Below, one piece after another: positions 34,086-47,800 of a DNA stretch of 64,000 nucleotides. The DNA is taken from the NCBI GenBank assembly GCA_022266195.1, contig WHVY01000004.1:1691501-1755500 (forward strand), written 5' to 3'. The stretch is from Tetranychus cinnabarinus (lineage: Eukaryota > Arthropoda > Arachnida > Trombidiformes > Tetranychidae). Each line of letters starts with the position of its first letter. Position 1 is the first letter of the stretch. Made by a program: the position numbers and the translations under genes. The notes beneath the pieces are model-generated. The model worked only from the letters and a program-made list of their open reading frames with translations, was not told the DNA's origin and did no database searches.

Positions 34086-36251
34086 TTACAAGGTAGTATT
34101 TAATGTACATGAGAATAATTTCCTTCTCCAATGGTGGTCAGTCGTTATCCCATTGGACTTACGTTTTTTTGCAAGAGATGGTAGTTTATTAGCTAAAAGG
34201 TACCAAGAAGTAGGCTGATATGGCAATGACAGTGTTTTCTTAACCATCCTATGAGAATATAAGTTACCTATGATAAAAATAGTATGCATTTATATTAGTC
34301 AAACATCTAATAATCTCCAATATCTTAAACAACATACCTTTAGTTTGAACTTCTTCTAATAACAGATCTTCGCATTCTTCTGTAAAACATTCCATGAAAT
34401 TTTGGAGTTTAGGTTTTTTCCATTTACGCCCCGATTTTCCATTAGATGAATATTGTTCATCGACTGATCGCCTTTGACGCCTTATTTTCTTGATTGTTAA
34501 CTTAACTCCTAAAGAAGGATCACTAATCGTACTTTCGACCAATAGATGAGTTCCATCATGTCTCTTGAAATCTTTTTCACTTTCGTTAGATTTACCATCA
34601 ATAGAATCATTGCTTCTTAGTTCCTCGTCTTCAGATAAAGTTTCACATCCTCTTGCACCTATATTGTTGTCGTAGAAAGTGTCAAGAAGCTCTTCTCCTG
34701 TCACGATTGGCATTTTAATTTGTTGTGGTGGCTTTTTGATATAAATCTTTTCAGGATCAGGAAAATCAGCAGGCAATTGCATGGCCAGAGAGTCACCAAA
34801 ATGTTCTAGAAGCTCTCCAACAATATGTTGAAATTGAAAGTTATTTTCTACTAAAGCCATCTCTCTAAATTTCCTCAACAAGAATGCTGCCAAATTAAGC
34901 CAAGCTCCGAGGATTTGTTGAGCACCTATTGCATCGTGAGATGTTGATATTAAATTGTCATTTTGGTAAATAGATAACTCGTTGAGATAACTTCCAATAA
35001 AAGGATAAAGATGATTTATAATACAGTCGAAACCAAGACGAGTGAATGCAACTATGGCTCCATAATGAGATGCATATGATTGAGATGAGTCACAAATACA
35101 AGATACCAAAGCTCTTATAATATGATTGTAAAATTTGTTGTGAACAAAAGATGAAGACCATTCTTTGAACATATCTACTAGAATCGAAGATGCAAATGAT
35201 TTCAGACTCCATGTATCCGAACTGTCAGAACAGTTATTATTATCCTCAATTGTTCCATTTAATGTCGGAGTTGGTGGTACAGATGATGAGGTAAGAACAG
35301 AAGCAAGGGTAGATGTTGCAGATGAAGATGAAGATGAAGATGATGGATAAGAATGATCAGAGGAACCTCTTAGAATACAGTGTAAAACTGATTTAACTAA
35401 AGGAGTTACATAGATATCACTGGTAACTTGTAAGTAGTTGTTTTTTGATAACGCTCTGATAGACAGTAGCAACTGTCTAGCTGTTTTACCATTATTAGTC
35501 TTGGCAACATTATTAGCTATAAATTTAACGAGATAGGATAGTATATGCTGGACATTTGAATGTTTAGAAAGTCCAACCAGTGTTTTGTGAAAGACAGAAA
35601 TATTACGACTTATAATTCCCTTAGATATACAGTTGAATATTTTCATCAACTGTAAATATTCTGGGCTTGGTTTTTCATCGGGACCGGGTTGATTTAATTC
35701 TTTGATTGTTCGACTTCCTGGATTAAGCCAATCAATTCGATATTGCGGACTTTCTGCAATCAAATTAACTTTGTATGACTTGTTTATGATCGATTCTAGA
35801 GAAATAAAATGAGATAGATAAGTAAAAAATTAGACATCATAAATGTTAATTAATGAAGGGTGAACTAATCAAAATACTAACCTGAAATTTTGACAAGATC
35901 AACTGGTTTATCTTCAGTCACAAATACCCCAGCTTCAGGAACATGAATTTCTTTAGAAGAATCTGATCCGCTGAAACCATAGATAGCTTGAGAATCAGAT
36001 GCTTTCAAGGCTCTATTCACATCATCACAGGTCAATTTGAATCTTTTAGAATGCCTAGTATATTGGAATGAAGAGGCAATTAATTCACGGAGACGATAAC
36101 TTGTATCTTCAGACAGCTGAGCCAATACTTTGGCCTCAATAGCATTTGGTGAGTGAACAGTTGAAGCAAATAGCTTAATTGACTCTAAACCGAAGCTAGT
36201 GTAATTGCGAGATTTATCGGCTGCAATGTCATCAGACCCATAACCATCCAT
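34086..36251 (-). CDS. TAF6L: TAF6-like histone-fold protein (SAGA subunit, TAF6L/Saf6 type)
   Basis: TAF6-family protein; the TAF6L/SAF6 branch replaces TAF6 in the SAGA histone acetyltransferase co-activator. Exons on the minus strand: 36251-35882, 35795-34338, 34267-34086; GT-AG introns of 86 and 70 bp, 669 residues. The histone fold is at about residues 20-90: YRLRELIASSFQYTRHSKRF then KLTCDDVNRALKASDSQAIYGF, closer to TAF6L than to TAF6. EDKPVDLVKIS follows, as in the family. The HEAT-like TAF6C domain spans about 150-430, with a Ser/Thr-rich insert of about 40 residues in its middle; ASHYGAIVAFTRLGFDCIINHLYPFIGSYL and EHFGDSLA match TAF6L. The C-terminal part is basic and unlike other known proteins. 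The branch assignment rests on remembered sequences and should be tested by a tree. Confidence 0.87.
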
Positions 36252-38845
36252 TGTATGAAATCACAAACAACAATTAACAATTAAATTTAATTAAACCATC
36301 AAAAATAGCTAAGTTAACATGAAGGTTTAGCTCCAACAGCCAAAACCGGTTTAAATGAAGTTTTCAGTCTAATGGTAAACAAAGTCAATGTAGGCAATGG
36401 GATTGCTACATGTGCATTGTATCCATAGTTGCAAGCGGCAAAATTTTAATTTCAAAATTCCCAAATTTCTTAATTTATCAATTCAACTCTAATTGATAAT
36501 CGTAAACATATTTTCTTGATCAAAAATTTATGAGCAAAAATCTAATAAATAAGAGGTGACCACTCAAGTTACCCGCAAAAATGTTTCTTTGAATCTTTCA
36601 AGACTGAAAGTCCAACACGGAATCCAGCTGATGAACCTAGAGGTATTGATGAAGGATGATTAGATGGATATAATGATGATGTTTATAATTGTGATAATTG
36701 TTGTATGATTAATATTCAAAGCAATGAATCATCAGTCTAATTCCATTAATTTGCTTGAAGGTCCTCAATAAATTATCAAGAGCGACTTTTAACAATGTAT
36801 TAGCAGAAGCAAATGGCAAAGTAATTTGGCTTTTAGTTGCACAAATTTACAATAAACATAATGATTATCACTGTAATAATGGTTAAATTGTGAAAATGAT
36901 AGACTTAATAAACAACAACAGGAACAACAAAAACTGTAAGTATGCATAAAATGTGAAATAACAATTTATAATGTTAATGACAATGTTAGGGTTAACTTGT
37001 CATAACCATTCCAATAGAAAGAGTTGAAGATAAAAAACGGAATATCCAGAACAATAGTATCCATAGAAATGATGAGCAAAAAGTGATGATGATGATTATG
37101 ATCAGGGTAAAGCTGATCTTTATGATGATGAAAATTTGACAATGAAGAGATGAAGAAGAAGAAAAAAATATTAGTTTTTTTGCTTCTCTTTGTTGATAAT
37201 CACACCAAAAATGGGTATATTATTTGATTTTAGCCAACCTTTCAATCATGTCCAGTCTCACTGTATAATGTAGTAAATGTGTGAATGCAATTTTTCACCA
37301 TTAATTTAATTTACATAATATTGAAAGGGTTGTTAACAAATGATCACAATAATGATGATGATGGTAATGATGAAAGGTTAAGTCACAAAGGATCCGTTGG
37401 AGGCCTTTTTTTATTCGTTTTTTTTATCCTTGAATCTATACAAATAATAACATTCTTTAACAGAATCAGAGCTAAATTTGATAGAGCTGATCACATAATC
37501 ATCTATTTTGCACCTCACAGACACATAAATAAGTTAAACCATGATGTTGATAGGGAGTTGAAAGGGAGGATAAAAAAATAACATAAAAAATCAAATGTTA
37601 AATGTATTTTGTTGAGACATGCAAATGTTGAAAATGAGCGGTAAATGAGTTAAGGTTGAACTGTGAAAATGAAAGTCTGTAACCAATGGGTTTTTAAGCT
37701 ATTGTTGAATATCAATTTAAATGATCCCAAAAGTGATGATTGAAATATAATATCTGAACAAAATTCATGGAAAAAAGTCTATTGAATATTTTCAAACCAT
37801 ATAAAGTGTAAAATAAGTGGAGAAAATCAAATTAAATGCAGAAAATTTAATCAGTGTAACATTTTTTGATGAACCTTTTTTTGTTATGTTTGAACATCAA
37901 TGAAACCAATCTAAAAGGAATCATTGAATAATATTGAAAAAAGTAAAATTCTGATGCACTAATCTTCAGTCGTTCGGGAAAAGATTAATTGTTGGATTGA
38001 TTGTCAACAGAGGGCTTCACTGACTCGTTGTTCAAACTTGAATCAATGTAATTCAATTAGCAGCACATTCCAATTGCCTCAATAAAATGCTGAATTGTGA
38101 ATCTTGCTCATCAGCGAAAGTAACAACATCGTCAGTCCTATTACCACCTTTCTTTAACTCTTCCCCGTAGAGGTTGGACTCTGTTGAAGAAACGAAAATG
38201 ATAAAATTGAATTATCATGAAAAGCTCAGAGAAACCGGGATGAGAAAGAGGAGAGAGGAAGAGAGAGACGAAGGAGAGAGAGAGAGAGAGGAAGAGGAGG
38301 AGGGAAGGCATTTTTCAATGATGTATGCAAACCTTATTGAACTCCTCCTAATGACGATTACATGTTTTTAATTACTTTGCTTCTCTTTCTTTTTCCAAGC
38401 TACAACCTCTTTCAACGATTTGTTTCCCTTTCTTTTCATCTTTCTCTTTCTTTTTCTCTCTTTCTATCCTCATTTTGATCACTCCTTGGACTATTTTTGG
38501 ACTTTCAGCATGAGCCTCTCGGTGCCTTTCAAATTTGCAGTGCGCACTTCTTAAACTTACATCGTTAAGAAGTAGAAAGCCAGGGAAGAAGACACGAGAG
38601 GATAAGGCAAGGGAGATAGAGAGAAGCTGAAGATAGCGAGAGCGAGATAAGAAAGAGAGAGACACACACAAAATCGTTTGATGAGAAATGTAGAATGATG
38701 ATGAGAATGATGATGATGATGAGCTTTCTGTTGTACTTTTGATTCCTTTCTTTCTTTCCTTCTTTTTTTGTTTGTTTTCCTTCTCTATTGTAAACTTAAT
38801 GTTTTGTTTCATTATCTAATGTGTTGCTAATCCAATTCGGATAAT
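36252..38845. other. Intergenic between divergent TAF6-like and NFI genes, with simple repeats
   Basis: About 2.6 kb. It is rich in GAT/ATG trinucleotide repeats on the plus strand (for example 36655-36690, 37084-37130, 37350-37375). A GA-rich tract of about 60 bp lies at 38245-38306, and a CT/TTC-rich stretch at 38380-38470. The last several hundred bp are probably promoter and 5' UTR of NFI. ORFs here are made of low-complexity sequence and are not called. Confidence 0.4.
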
Positions 38846-41800
38846 ATGTTAAATAGGACCCATGATTCTCAAACCCATTGGGATGAATTCCATCCGTTCA
38901 TTGAAGCTCTTCTGCCCCATGTTAAGGCTTTCAGTTATACATGGTTCAACCTGCAAGCAGCGAAAAGGAAATATTACAAGAAACATGAGAAAAGAATGAC
39001 TCTGGATGAAGAACGTAAATGTAAAGAAGATCTTCAGGTAAGTGACAATTGATATCATTATTTTTACTCATTACCATCCATATATTATAAATTTATCATT
39101 AAAACAAAACTTACCTTGAAATAAATCCTCAGCTGATTTATTGTTAAATATCATTAATCATGAAACGAGATGAAAACAAGTGAAAAAAGGTTTACTAAAA
39201 GACTGGTCAAAGGTTTGCCTGTTCATGCAATTTTAAGAAAAGCAAGACTTAAAATTCGTGGGATTAGACTCATCTGTTATTTACACTATTTGTTTATTTA
39301 AACTAGATGTTTCTTAGCTTGAAATATCAAAAATCATAACTTTAAATTGTTGTTTTATAACCAAATAATGGATTGAATTTTCTTGATTGATTTAAAACAA
39401 ATTTCAATGATAAAAATTAATGTTCATTAATTGTTTGGTTAATAATTCCACTATTACAATCATTATTTAGTTATTTTCGCTGTAACTTGCTATTATAACA
39501 GTATTGAGGCCAAAGAGACCTCTAGTATCAATTTAGAAATGTAAGGCCATTATTATTGTAAGTCTCATAGTTTATTAATTGTGTTATCATTCGACATTTA
39601 TTACAATCATTGGCCATTAATTGTGTTTATGTTTCTTCTTGTAATCGTGATATTTCTTTAAGGATACACATAGCCTTTAAGCAAAGTACAATTTACAAAT
39701 TGCAGTCTATTTCCTTTGAAATTTAATGTTTACCCTTTATCCTTTACTTCTGTGAGTGTGTTTCCAACTTATAATGATACTGCTGATGATGATTATTCCT
39801 TGATAATCGACGGTGATTAACAGTTAATGTGTAAAATAAGAAGTAAAATTTAATTTCAAACAAATGTTTACTCGCGTGTCCCATCTTAAAACACCGTTTC
39901 AGGTGCATTAAAAGATGATAATTCAATGGTTGAAAATATGTTTCATAAAAGCCTATCTATAACATGTGTATAAGATAGATACTGTTGCATGCCTTGAAGC
40001 AAAATTCAATCAATCTTATCTGGATTGGCGAAAAATAAAGTAGGAGGTGGGAAAATAACTGACTCCTGATTAACAAGCTGCTATAAATTATATGAAAAAA
40101 AAGACCTGCCAAGTTTCACTAGTCTGATCACCATAATCGTCATCTGGTTGAATCGTCCAATGAGCGCCCAAATCATCTGTAAAGTGTATCTCTTCTCATG
40201 GATTAAAAGTGTATCGATGAAACATTTGCTGAACAAATTTTGATTCTCACAAACCATTGATCAACGTTACCAAGAATCAAACATGTACAGCAAGCAAATT
40301 TAAAGTTCAGGTCGAGTTAACATGGCCTTAACCTTTCCCTCGTGATGCTGACAGTCAACCGATCAACTGATCAAGTCAATGATTAAGAGACCAAGAAAGC
40401 TAAACAAGATAGCTAACATGAACCAGCTAACAGAAACAAATAAACAAACAAATCTAAAGAAACATAGCAAGGAGCAGCAAAAAAAGCCCAACAAGAAAAC
40501 AAAAAACAATCAACAATCAAGACACAAAAAACAGTAACAGCAACTTGAGGAAAAAAAAGAAAGGACAAAAAATTCATTTCGTCTTAAAAAAGTATCGGTT
40601 GAACAATTAATTTGACTTAATCAGACAACCTTTAGGACCAACCTTTAGGATCAACATTCAGGAGCACTTTCATAGGACCAATCTTTCAGAACCAAGTCTC
40701 AGAATGAAAACCAAGGAAAAACCTGAAACAAATTGCATTCCTTTCCATCAAATCAAATGTTCATCTCAAGATTATCATAAATGCTCACAATTTGTCCTGA
40801 TTGTTGCTAAATTTTCCAATAATGTCCAACAATTTACCATCTTTTCAAACTGCTACCTAAAATGCTAAGCCATCTCAAGCAAATGCTACATCAATCATGG
40901 TCAATATAATGATATCAAGTTAATATTTTGCTTGCTATTAATTAGTTCCTCCGATTCCTCTCTTGAACATTATTTTCATTACTAACCACCAATTAGATGT
41001 AATTAAATATTTATCATTAACCCAATGTAATAAGTGTTTGCATGTTTATACTTGTTTTCATCACTGATTACATCAATAGAGAAAATCTTGAGTGTCACTT
41101 GATAACCTTTGCTAACAATTTAATTCCCCGTATTCAATCAATTAATTAAATTACAAGACTAGATGAAGCAACCAATCATCCTTAACATCATCTCAATCAA
41201 GACAATTTGTTTCCCTTTCCTCATCTTAACACCATTTAATCAAGCCTTTACCTTACGGTCATTTGGTTGAACAACAGTCACAAAACCCACAAAAACAGGC
41301 AACTCTTTCAATCAAGTTGATTAACTTGAAAATTTAGTTACTTAAATGATTAAAATTATTTGTCTTAATCAAGAAAATGTCAGGTTTACCGTTGAAAAAC
41401 AAGTTACAATCAGCCACAATACCTACGCAAAAATATACACAAAAGACAGGAACAAAAACATGTCAACATCATTCAGTTCTGGTGTTTATAATTCAGTAGC
41501 TGAGTTTGCGTAAACATTTTGCCAAAAATAAGCCAAGTTATGGTTCCTATTGAAGTTATCAAAGAGTCAACTCAAATATTATAGACTTAAACAGCAAATT
41601 ACAATTTAGTCCTACTTTAACCTAAAAGCCAACCAAAAGTTACATGTAGCTTCAATGACCAATCAATGCAACTTAACCTTTTATTTTTCACGCATTTCCT
41701 TGTTAAGTCTGGCCTAGTCAATTAATTATTAAGATGGTTGCTCGAATTGAACATTAACATTTGCAGGCGATAATTAATTAATACCTGAAACAATTAGCTT

Positions 41801-44800
41801 AATTTTTGGTTGTGTACAACCTTCAGTAAAATGATTACCAACAAGCTTTCAAAGTCACCATCAACTTACAACCTCAATTACCAACATAACCATCAATTAC
41901 CGATAATGTTAATAGTTGTTATAAGGTCTTTGAACAATTAATTAATCACAATAATAGCCAGCTAAATGATCAACAAAATCACCTTTTCATGTGAAAATTA
42001 AACTTGATTCCTTCAAATATTACCGGAAAATTTTTCACAGCATTTCTGACAAGATAAACCAAACATAATTAACTAATAAACTTTACAAGCCAATTCAATT
42101 GAAAACCACACAACTGAAACCCAAGAATAATAATCATAAATTGGCAAATTAAAGTCTCGATAAAAATGATATTTTAAAATGCAAACCTAAATCAACTCCT
42201 TTATTGATAAAGGTTTGAAAGAGCTTAAAATTACCTCAATAATAATTGGCAAATTGGTCAAGATGAAAATGTCCAGCCAATGGTAAAGGTTAAGGTTTCC
42301 ATTGGACATTTTCATCTTTACATTTTCCATCAATCTTGAAATCAACTTCACTCAAAATCTAAAGCTACAATCACTTACGCTCAATCACAATTGTCATTTT
42401 CAAAGTTTCATTTCTCAATTATATAACATTCACTCTTGATAGTGTACAATCATTATTAATGAATCATTAATACTTACCAATCGATTGATCAATCTGATTG
42501 AATTAGTGATGAAAAAAAGAGAACAAAAAAACAACAAACAACAAGCAAAACTGAAAAATCTGATGAAAATATGAAAGTATCCTTATAACTTATAGTCCTT
42601 TAAGTTATGAGTTATAATCTTTGGAGATAAATTAATTGAGTAACCTTGATTTTATTGGTTATCAATACTAATAATTGAAGAAATAAGACTTTTAGTTTTA
42701 ATTACTAATCATTAATTGATGATAAATGAACGCACAATATAAAATAACAATTGAAAAAAGGTTGACACTTTAAGGTTTTATTGGACATAAACAAAAACCT
42801 AAAATAGCTGTTGATGCAAATTGGAAAGGCGGTTTTTTTGATTTCTCAAATTTTTGTCATTTTTATTCAAATAAATGATTTATAAGGTTAATCGAGTACA
42901 AATTTTATTGTTTCTGCTCGTAAATAATTAAGTAAATTAAGATTAAAAGCAGCTTTTTCTGTTAGATTAAGGTTAATATCAGGTAGAGTTATATAAAATA
43001 ATGATAACAAGAAAAGACAATAACTCAGGATTGTCTAGAAATGTGAAGTGACGGTCAAGGTCTTTACAGGGGAATCATTTCAAGATTAGATAATTGTTGA
43101 TCAAGATAAATTGTATCATATTTATACAATTATCAATACGTATACGATGATTATACAATATTATTGATTAGTGCTTAACCTTGATACACGTCAAGCAAGA
43201 GTTGATGGAAGCTCAGGTTTTGAATATTAGATGAAACTGGTAAGCCATATATTGAGGTAAATTCAAACGAGTTACTTCCATTATTATCAAACAATTAAAT
43301 TGTTAATTCCGATTAAATGAGTGTTGATATGAAATACACAAAATGACAATCAATGACAAAAGATTTGCCAGATTAATCAAACCTAATGAGAGGCAGGTTA
43401 ACCAGAGTTTATGAACCAGAGTAGATAAACAACAGCTGATAACAGTTGGTTAACCAGAGTCGATGGACTTTCCTTTGTTATTTCAATATTTAATATTGTT
43501 CAAGTTTATATTTTAAACCAAATACTTGATCAATTGGACAATTTAAAATTTATATCATTTCCATATTGTTTGATAGTTTAATTAGATGAGATGTTAAATG
43601 ATTGAAAAAGTGGGAAAAGGTTGAAATTATTACTATTTCTGTATACAAGTTGAGATTGACTGTTGTTTACTAACCAAAGAAAGTAAGATTGAAAATAAAC
43701 ACACAGAAGACGATGAGGAAGATGATTAAGATTTTTATCCTTCTCATCATGTTCAGCTTTTTGTAGGTTGATGATGTTGATGATGATAATGAATAAAAAC
43801 AATCTAAAAAGACGATTCAAACGTCTTCACGGTTTTATTGAAATGAACAACAAACTCTGTTAATTTCATGGAAACATTTAAACATTAAGATGCTTCAAGA
43901 TGATGATGATGATGTTGTTGATGAAGATACTGATGAAGATGAAGTTGAAGATGATGGTAAATGAAGATGATTAAGATAAGACTATAAGAGTTGAAAGTAA
44001 AAGCTGAGAGTTGAAAAGAGATGTAAGACTATCTTTGAAATGATGAACCAATTGAACCTTTTTTTCACTCCACCGTTACTCATTTATCCTTCATTCAAAT
44101 CATCTTCATCTTCACTCCCAGTCTCATCATGTAACTCTATAAGATGTATTTATATATCACATGTATTAATTTATTAAAATGTTGATTCCCTCATTTATCA
44201 GAGGGAAAAACATTTCTCATGGTCAGACCTTTTAACTAACTTTGCCTTTTCCCTTTGCTGACGTTTATCATCTTCTTTCATTTTTTTCTTCTTCATCCAC
44301 ATCAACATCATCATCATAAGCATTCCGCATTTGTCGAAATATCTTCTTCCTTCCTTCCTCTTAGCTTCATCTTTAAGATGCAACAAAAACCTTTGCCTCC
44401 CTCATCAATCAAAGTTAATGAAGTATCGTTAAAAAACCAAAATTGACGAGATTTTGCGTTTTCTCATGTATAAAACTCCCAACAGAATTAATCAAAAACA
44501 CTTCAAGATGCAAAATATGGGGACACAAATGGTTTAATTTATCTTTTAATAGCTAAAGTTACAATTAAATCAAAGGTTTCCTACATTTATATTTACATAA
44601 CGTAATTTAAAGACAAACCCTTTAACGTCTGTGAAGCTTCATCTTAGGCCTAAGCCTTAAAATTAACCAAAAATTTCCTTCTCGGTTGATTGTTTTTTAT
44701 TCAATTTTACTTTAATTATTCAAATTGTGAGGCTACTTTAATCATTTTCAACATTATCATCATCAATCTCATCATCTATTATCATCGCTATAATCAACAG

Positions 44801-47800
44801 TTACTCAAATGGACAGTAAACATTAGGAAAACAAGTGTTGGAGAAGGAAATAAAGCTTTACTGTAAAGTGGATATCGTTCTTGATGGTTTAGGCTTGATT
44901 CCAATTTTACCTTCGCTGTCGGTTGCCTCTACTAACATCATCACCATCACCATCATCTTCATCTTCATCACCATCATCTTTTATCATTATCATTATCATC
45001 TTCAAGTGAGAGAGGTAAAAAAACAGAAGAGTCAAGTGAGCATATTAAATGACTGTGATACGAATCAAAATGTTTCCCTTTTTTTAGCTGTTTTGTCTGC
45101 TCGATTCAACCACATCTTCATAGTTTCATTTTTACCTCATCTCACTCTCTATCTTGTTCATCTTTCCCTTTTCTTAATCATTTTCTTTCTTTTCCATTGA
45201 TAGTTACTGTAGCTTGTTGTTTCTGGGTTCGCATTTTGGTTTCTCCCTCGAAGAAGAAAGGATTTATCAATGAAGATAATCTGATTCTTTCTTAACTCCT
45301 GGTAGCCTCAAACTAAAACAGTTAACATCATCCATCTTTCTTCTCTGTCTCTCTTTCGCCATCTCATCTTGTTCATCCTCTTTTTTTACATCTCATACGA
45401 CCTCAGCCCAGAATAACTTCTCCTTTTTTATTTCTTCATTTTCGTCTTCTTCTAGTCTCTTTTCATCACCAACATCATTTGAAGAATCATCTAAAGCAAA
45501 CCGAGAAAAAAAGTCGAAAGATGTTTTCACAAATAAGTCAGACTTTTTACATCATATTCAACTTCGGAACAGAATTTCATCCTTCAAGTCACACTCAATT
45601 GTAATATTTGCTTTGCTTGTCAGCCTTTTATCCTGTTAACTGTTACTTGTTCATCGTCAATACTTTTCACCCTTTCCAGGCTCATCATTTTCGCCATTCA
45701 CTCATGAATATAATACCAAAATTCATTCATTATTTTCATTTCATATTTTAATTGACAAGAAACAATTTTTCATTAAGTCATTTTTTTCTTCCCTAACTGT
45801 TAACTCTTATAATTGGTTGGGTAAAATATGGTAGCATTTGGATTTAAACCAAATTTTACTCACTTAACACGATTTGTCAAATTCAAGTTGATAATTTATT
45901 CAATATACTTCAACAATCAAGATGTAACTTTCATCTCTACCGTTTGATGAATACTCAATTGTATCAACCTCAACCATTGACCAAACCAAAATGAAAACAT
46001 CTTTGAAAATTAATCTGAAATAATCGTAAACAGAAAGATTTATGAACAGCATGAATTAACAGATGATTTTTTGGGACTAATCCCAAAACCAATCTTGTTT
46101 TTTATCAAATATGAATAAAACTTAAACAATCGAGGCGATTACAATTACAATAAATGCTCTCTGGACAATCTTGATGTTCAAATATTTTGATAACCCAATC
46201 ACAGTTGAAACAGCAACATCTAAGACCAGATTAGCATTGAAAATTTCGTGGCTTATTGTGTTTAATATAATCATGAGGTCTATCCATTGACGGGTAATCA
46301 GGGAATGAAAAATATAACTGCAAAGTGGGAAGGTAATCCTAATCATCCTCATCCTTAAGGATTGCTCATCTCTCAGCAAAGAGGATGACTTGGAATGTCT
46401 TTGCTGGTAAATGACATTTTTATGATCAGTTATCCTTTTTGAAAAGTTTGAAACTTAAAATCTTAAGCATCCATCTACTTCTATCTGGTTTCGTCTTAGT
46501 AGATAAATTCACTTCACCAATCTATTTTAAGGGATCATCTTTAAACTTCATCTTTCTTCATCACCATCCTCACCATCCTTACCATCTTCACCATAATCAT
46601 CATCATCAGCTATACACAAAACTGATTCTGCTTACGATCCACAGTTAACTGAACATTTTTATGCTGCAGTAGCTGGTCTTGAGTAATAAACCTTTAACTA
46701 AAATCTGTAAGGAAAGAAGGCAAAGAAGCTAAATAAGAAATGAGATTCTCTTTCTTTGTACTTTACCTTTGCAAATAAAAATCCTGTTGACGATTGCACA
46801 TTTCAAAAAACGTTCAAATCATAAACTGTCAAACATTTAATTTAATATGACTTGTCACAATACTAATAAAAACAATAATAATTAGAAAACATTTTCATCA
46901 AGAAAACAGTCTTTTCATTAGATCGTAAAAGGATCACATTTAAGCCTACAAATGGCGACCAAGTCTTTTCCAAGCCATTTTCACGCAAATTTAATCTCAT
47001 AGATGTCAGCTTGATCTAATTTTTATATCTTTTTCAAATTTTGTTTTTTATGTGATTATGATTTTATTAATTTTTAATGTTTTATCTTTTAATTACAGAG
47101 TGAAAAGAATGAAGTTAAACAAAAATGGGCATCTCGTTTATTAGGCAAATTACGGAAAGACATAACACAAGAATGTAGGGAAGATTTTGTTCTTGGAATA
47201 ACTGGAAAGAAAAGGATAAACTGTGTCCTCAGTAATCCCGATCAAAAAGGTAAAATGAGGAGGATCGATTGTCTTCGCCAAGCTGACAAGGTAAGCTATT
47301 TAGTTTATTTAACCATTTCTATGAATAGGAACATTGATTTCCCGTTAATTATTAAGTATACATTATCTAATCAATCGTGTTAGACCTTTTGTTGCAAGAT
47401 TGATGCTTAGTTGAGCTTCAAGAGACTTATTGTTTTCCTCGTTTCTCTTGATAAGCTAATGGGTCTTCATTTGTTTCTATTGTAAATAACTTAGTCTATT
47501 CGTATTCGTATTATTGTATTACCAAATGATTGATTATCTTTCTCTTCTCTTTTTGTTTAATTACTGATTATTTGATTGATCAGGTTTGGCGACTAGATTT
47601 GGTTATGGTTATCCTATTTAAAGCAATACCATTGGAGTCAACAGACGGAGAGAGACTTGAAAAATCTCTGGACTGTTCTCATCCTAATCTATGTGTAAAT
47701 CCATATCACATTAATGTTTCCGTTCGAGAACTTGATCTTTATTTAGCTAATTACATATTCTCTCATGGTAAGTACAACACATACTTAAAACCACAATCCA

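Larger units (their letters stand above)
39038..47098 (+). other. NFI intron 1 (8.06 kb)
   Basis: Begins GTAAGTGAC and ends TTAATTACAG, so both sites are consensus. It is much longer than any other intron in the window. It contains imperfect ~14-20 bp repeats at about 40629-40705, a strong hairpin at 42260-42318, and ATC/GAT- and CT-rich tracts around 43900-43970, 44250-44320 and 44940-45000. No coding exon is supported within it. Its size suggests cis-regulatory content (inference). Confidence 0.7.

Noticed and set aside
36411..36431. GTGCATTGTA, which matches the first ten bases of miR-33
   Set aside because: The remaining bases do not match miR-33 and the flanks do not fold into a hairpin.
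37285..37581. 98-codon plus-strand ORF upstream of NFI
   Set aside because: Low-complexity content, no family match, no splice partners.
40796..40817. TGATTGTTGCT, the core of miR-315
   Set aside because: Match stops after 11 bases and no pairing arm was found nearby.
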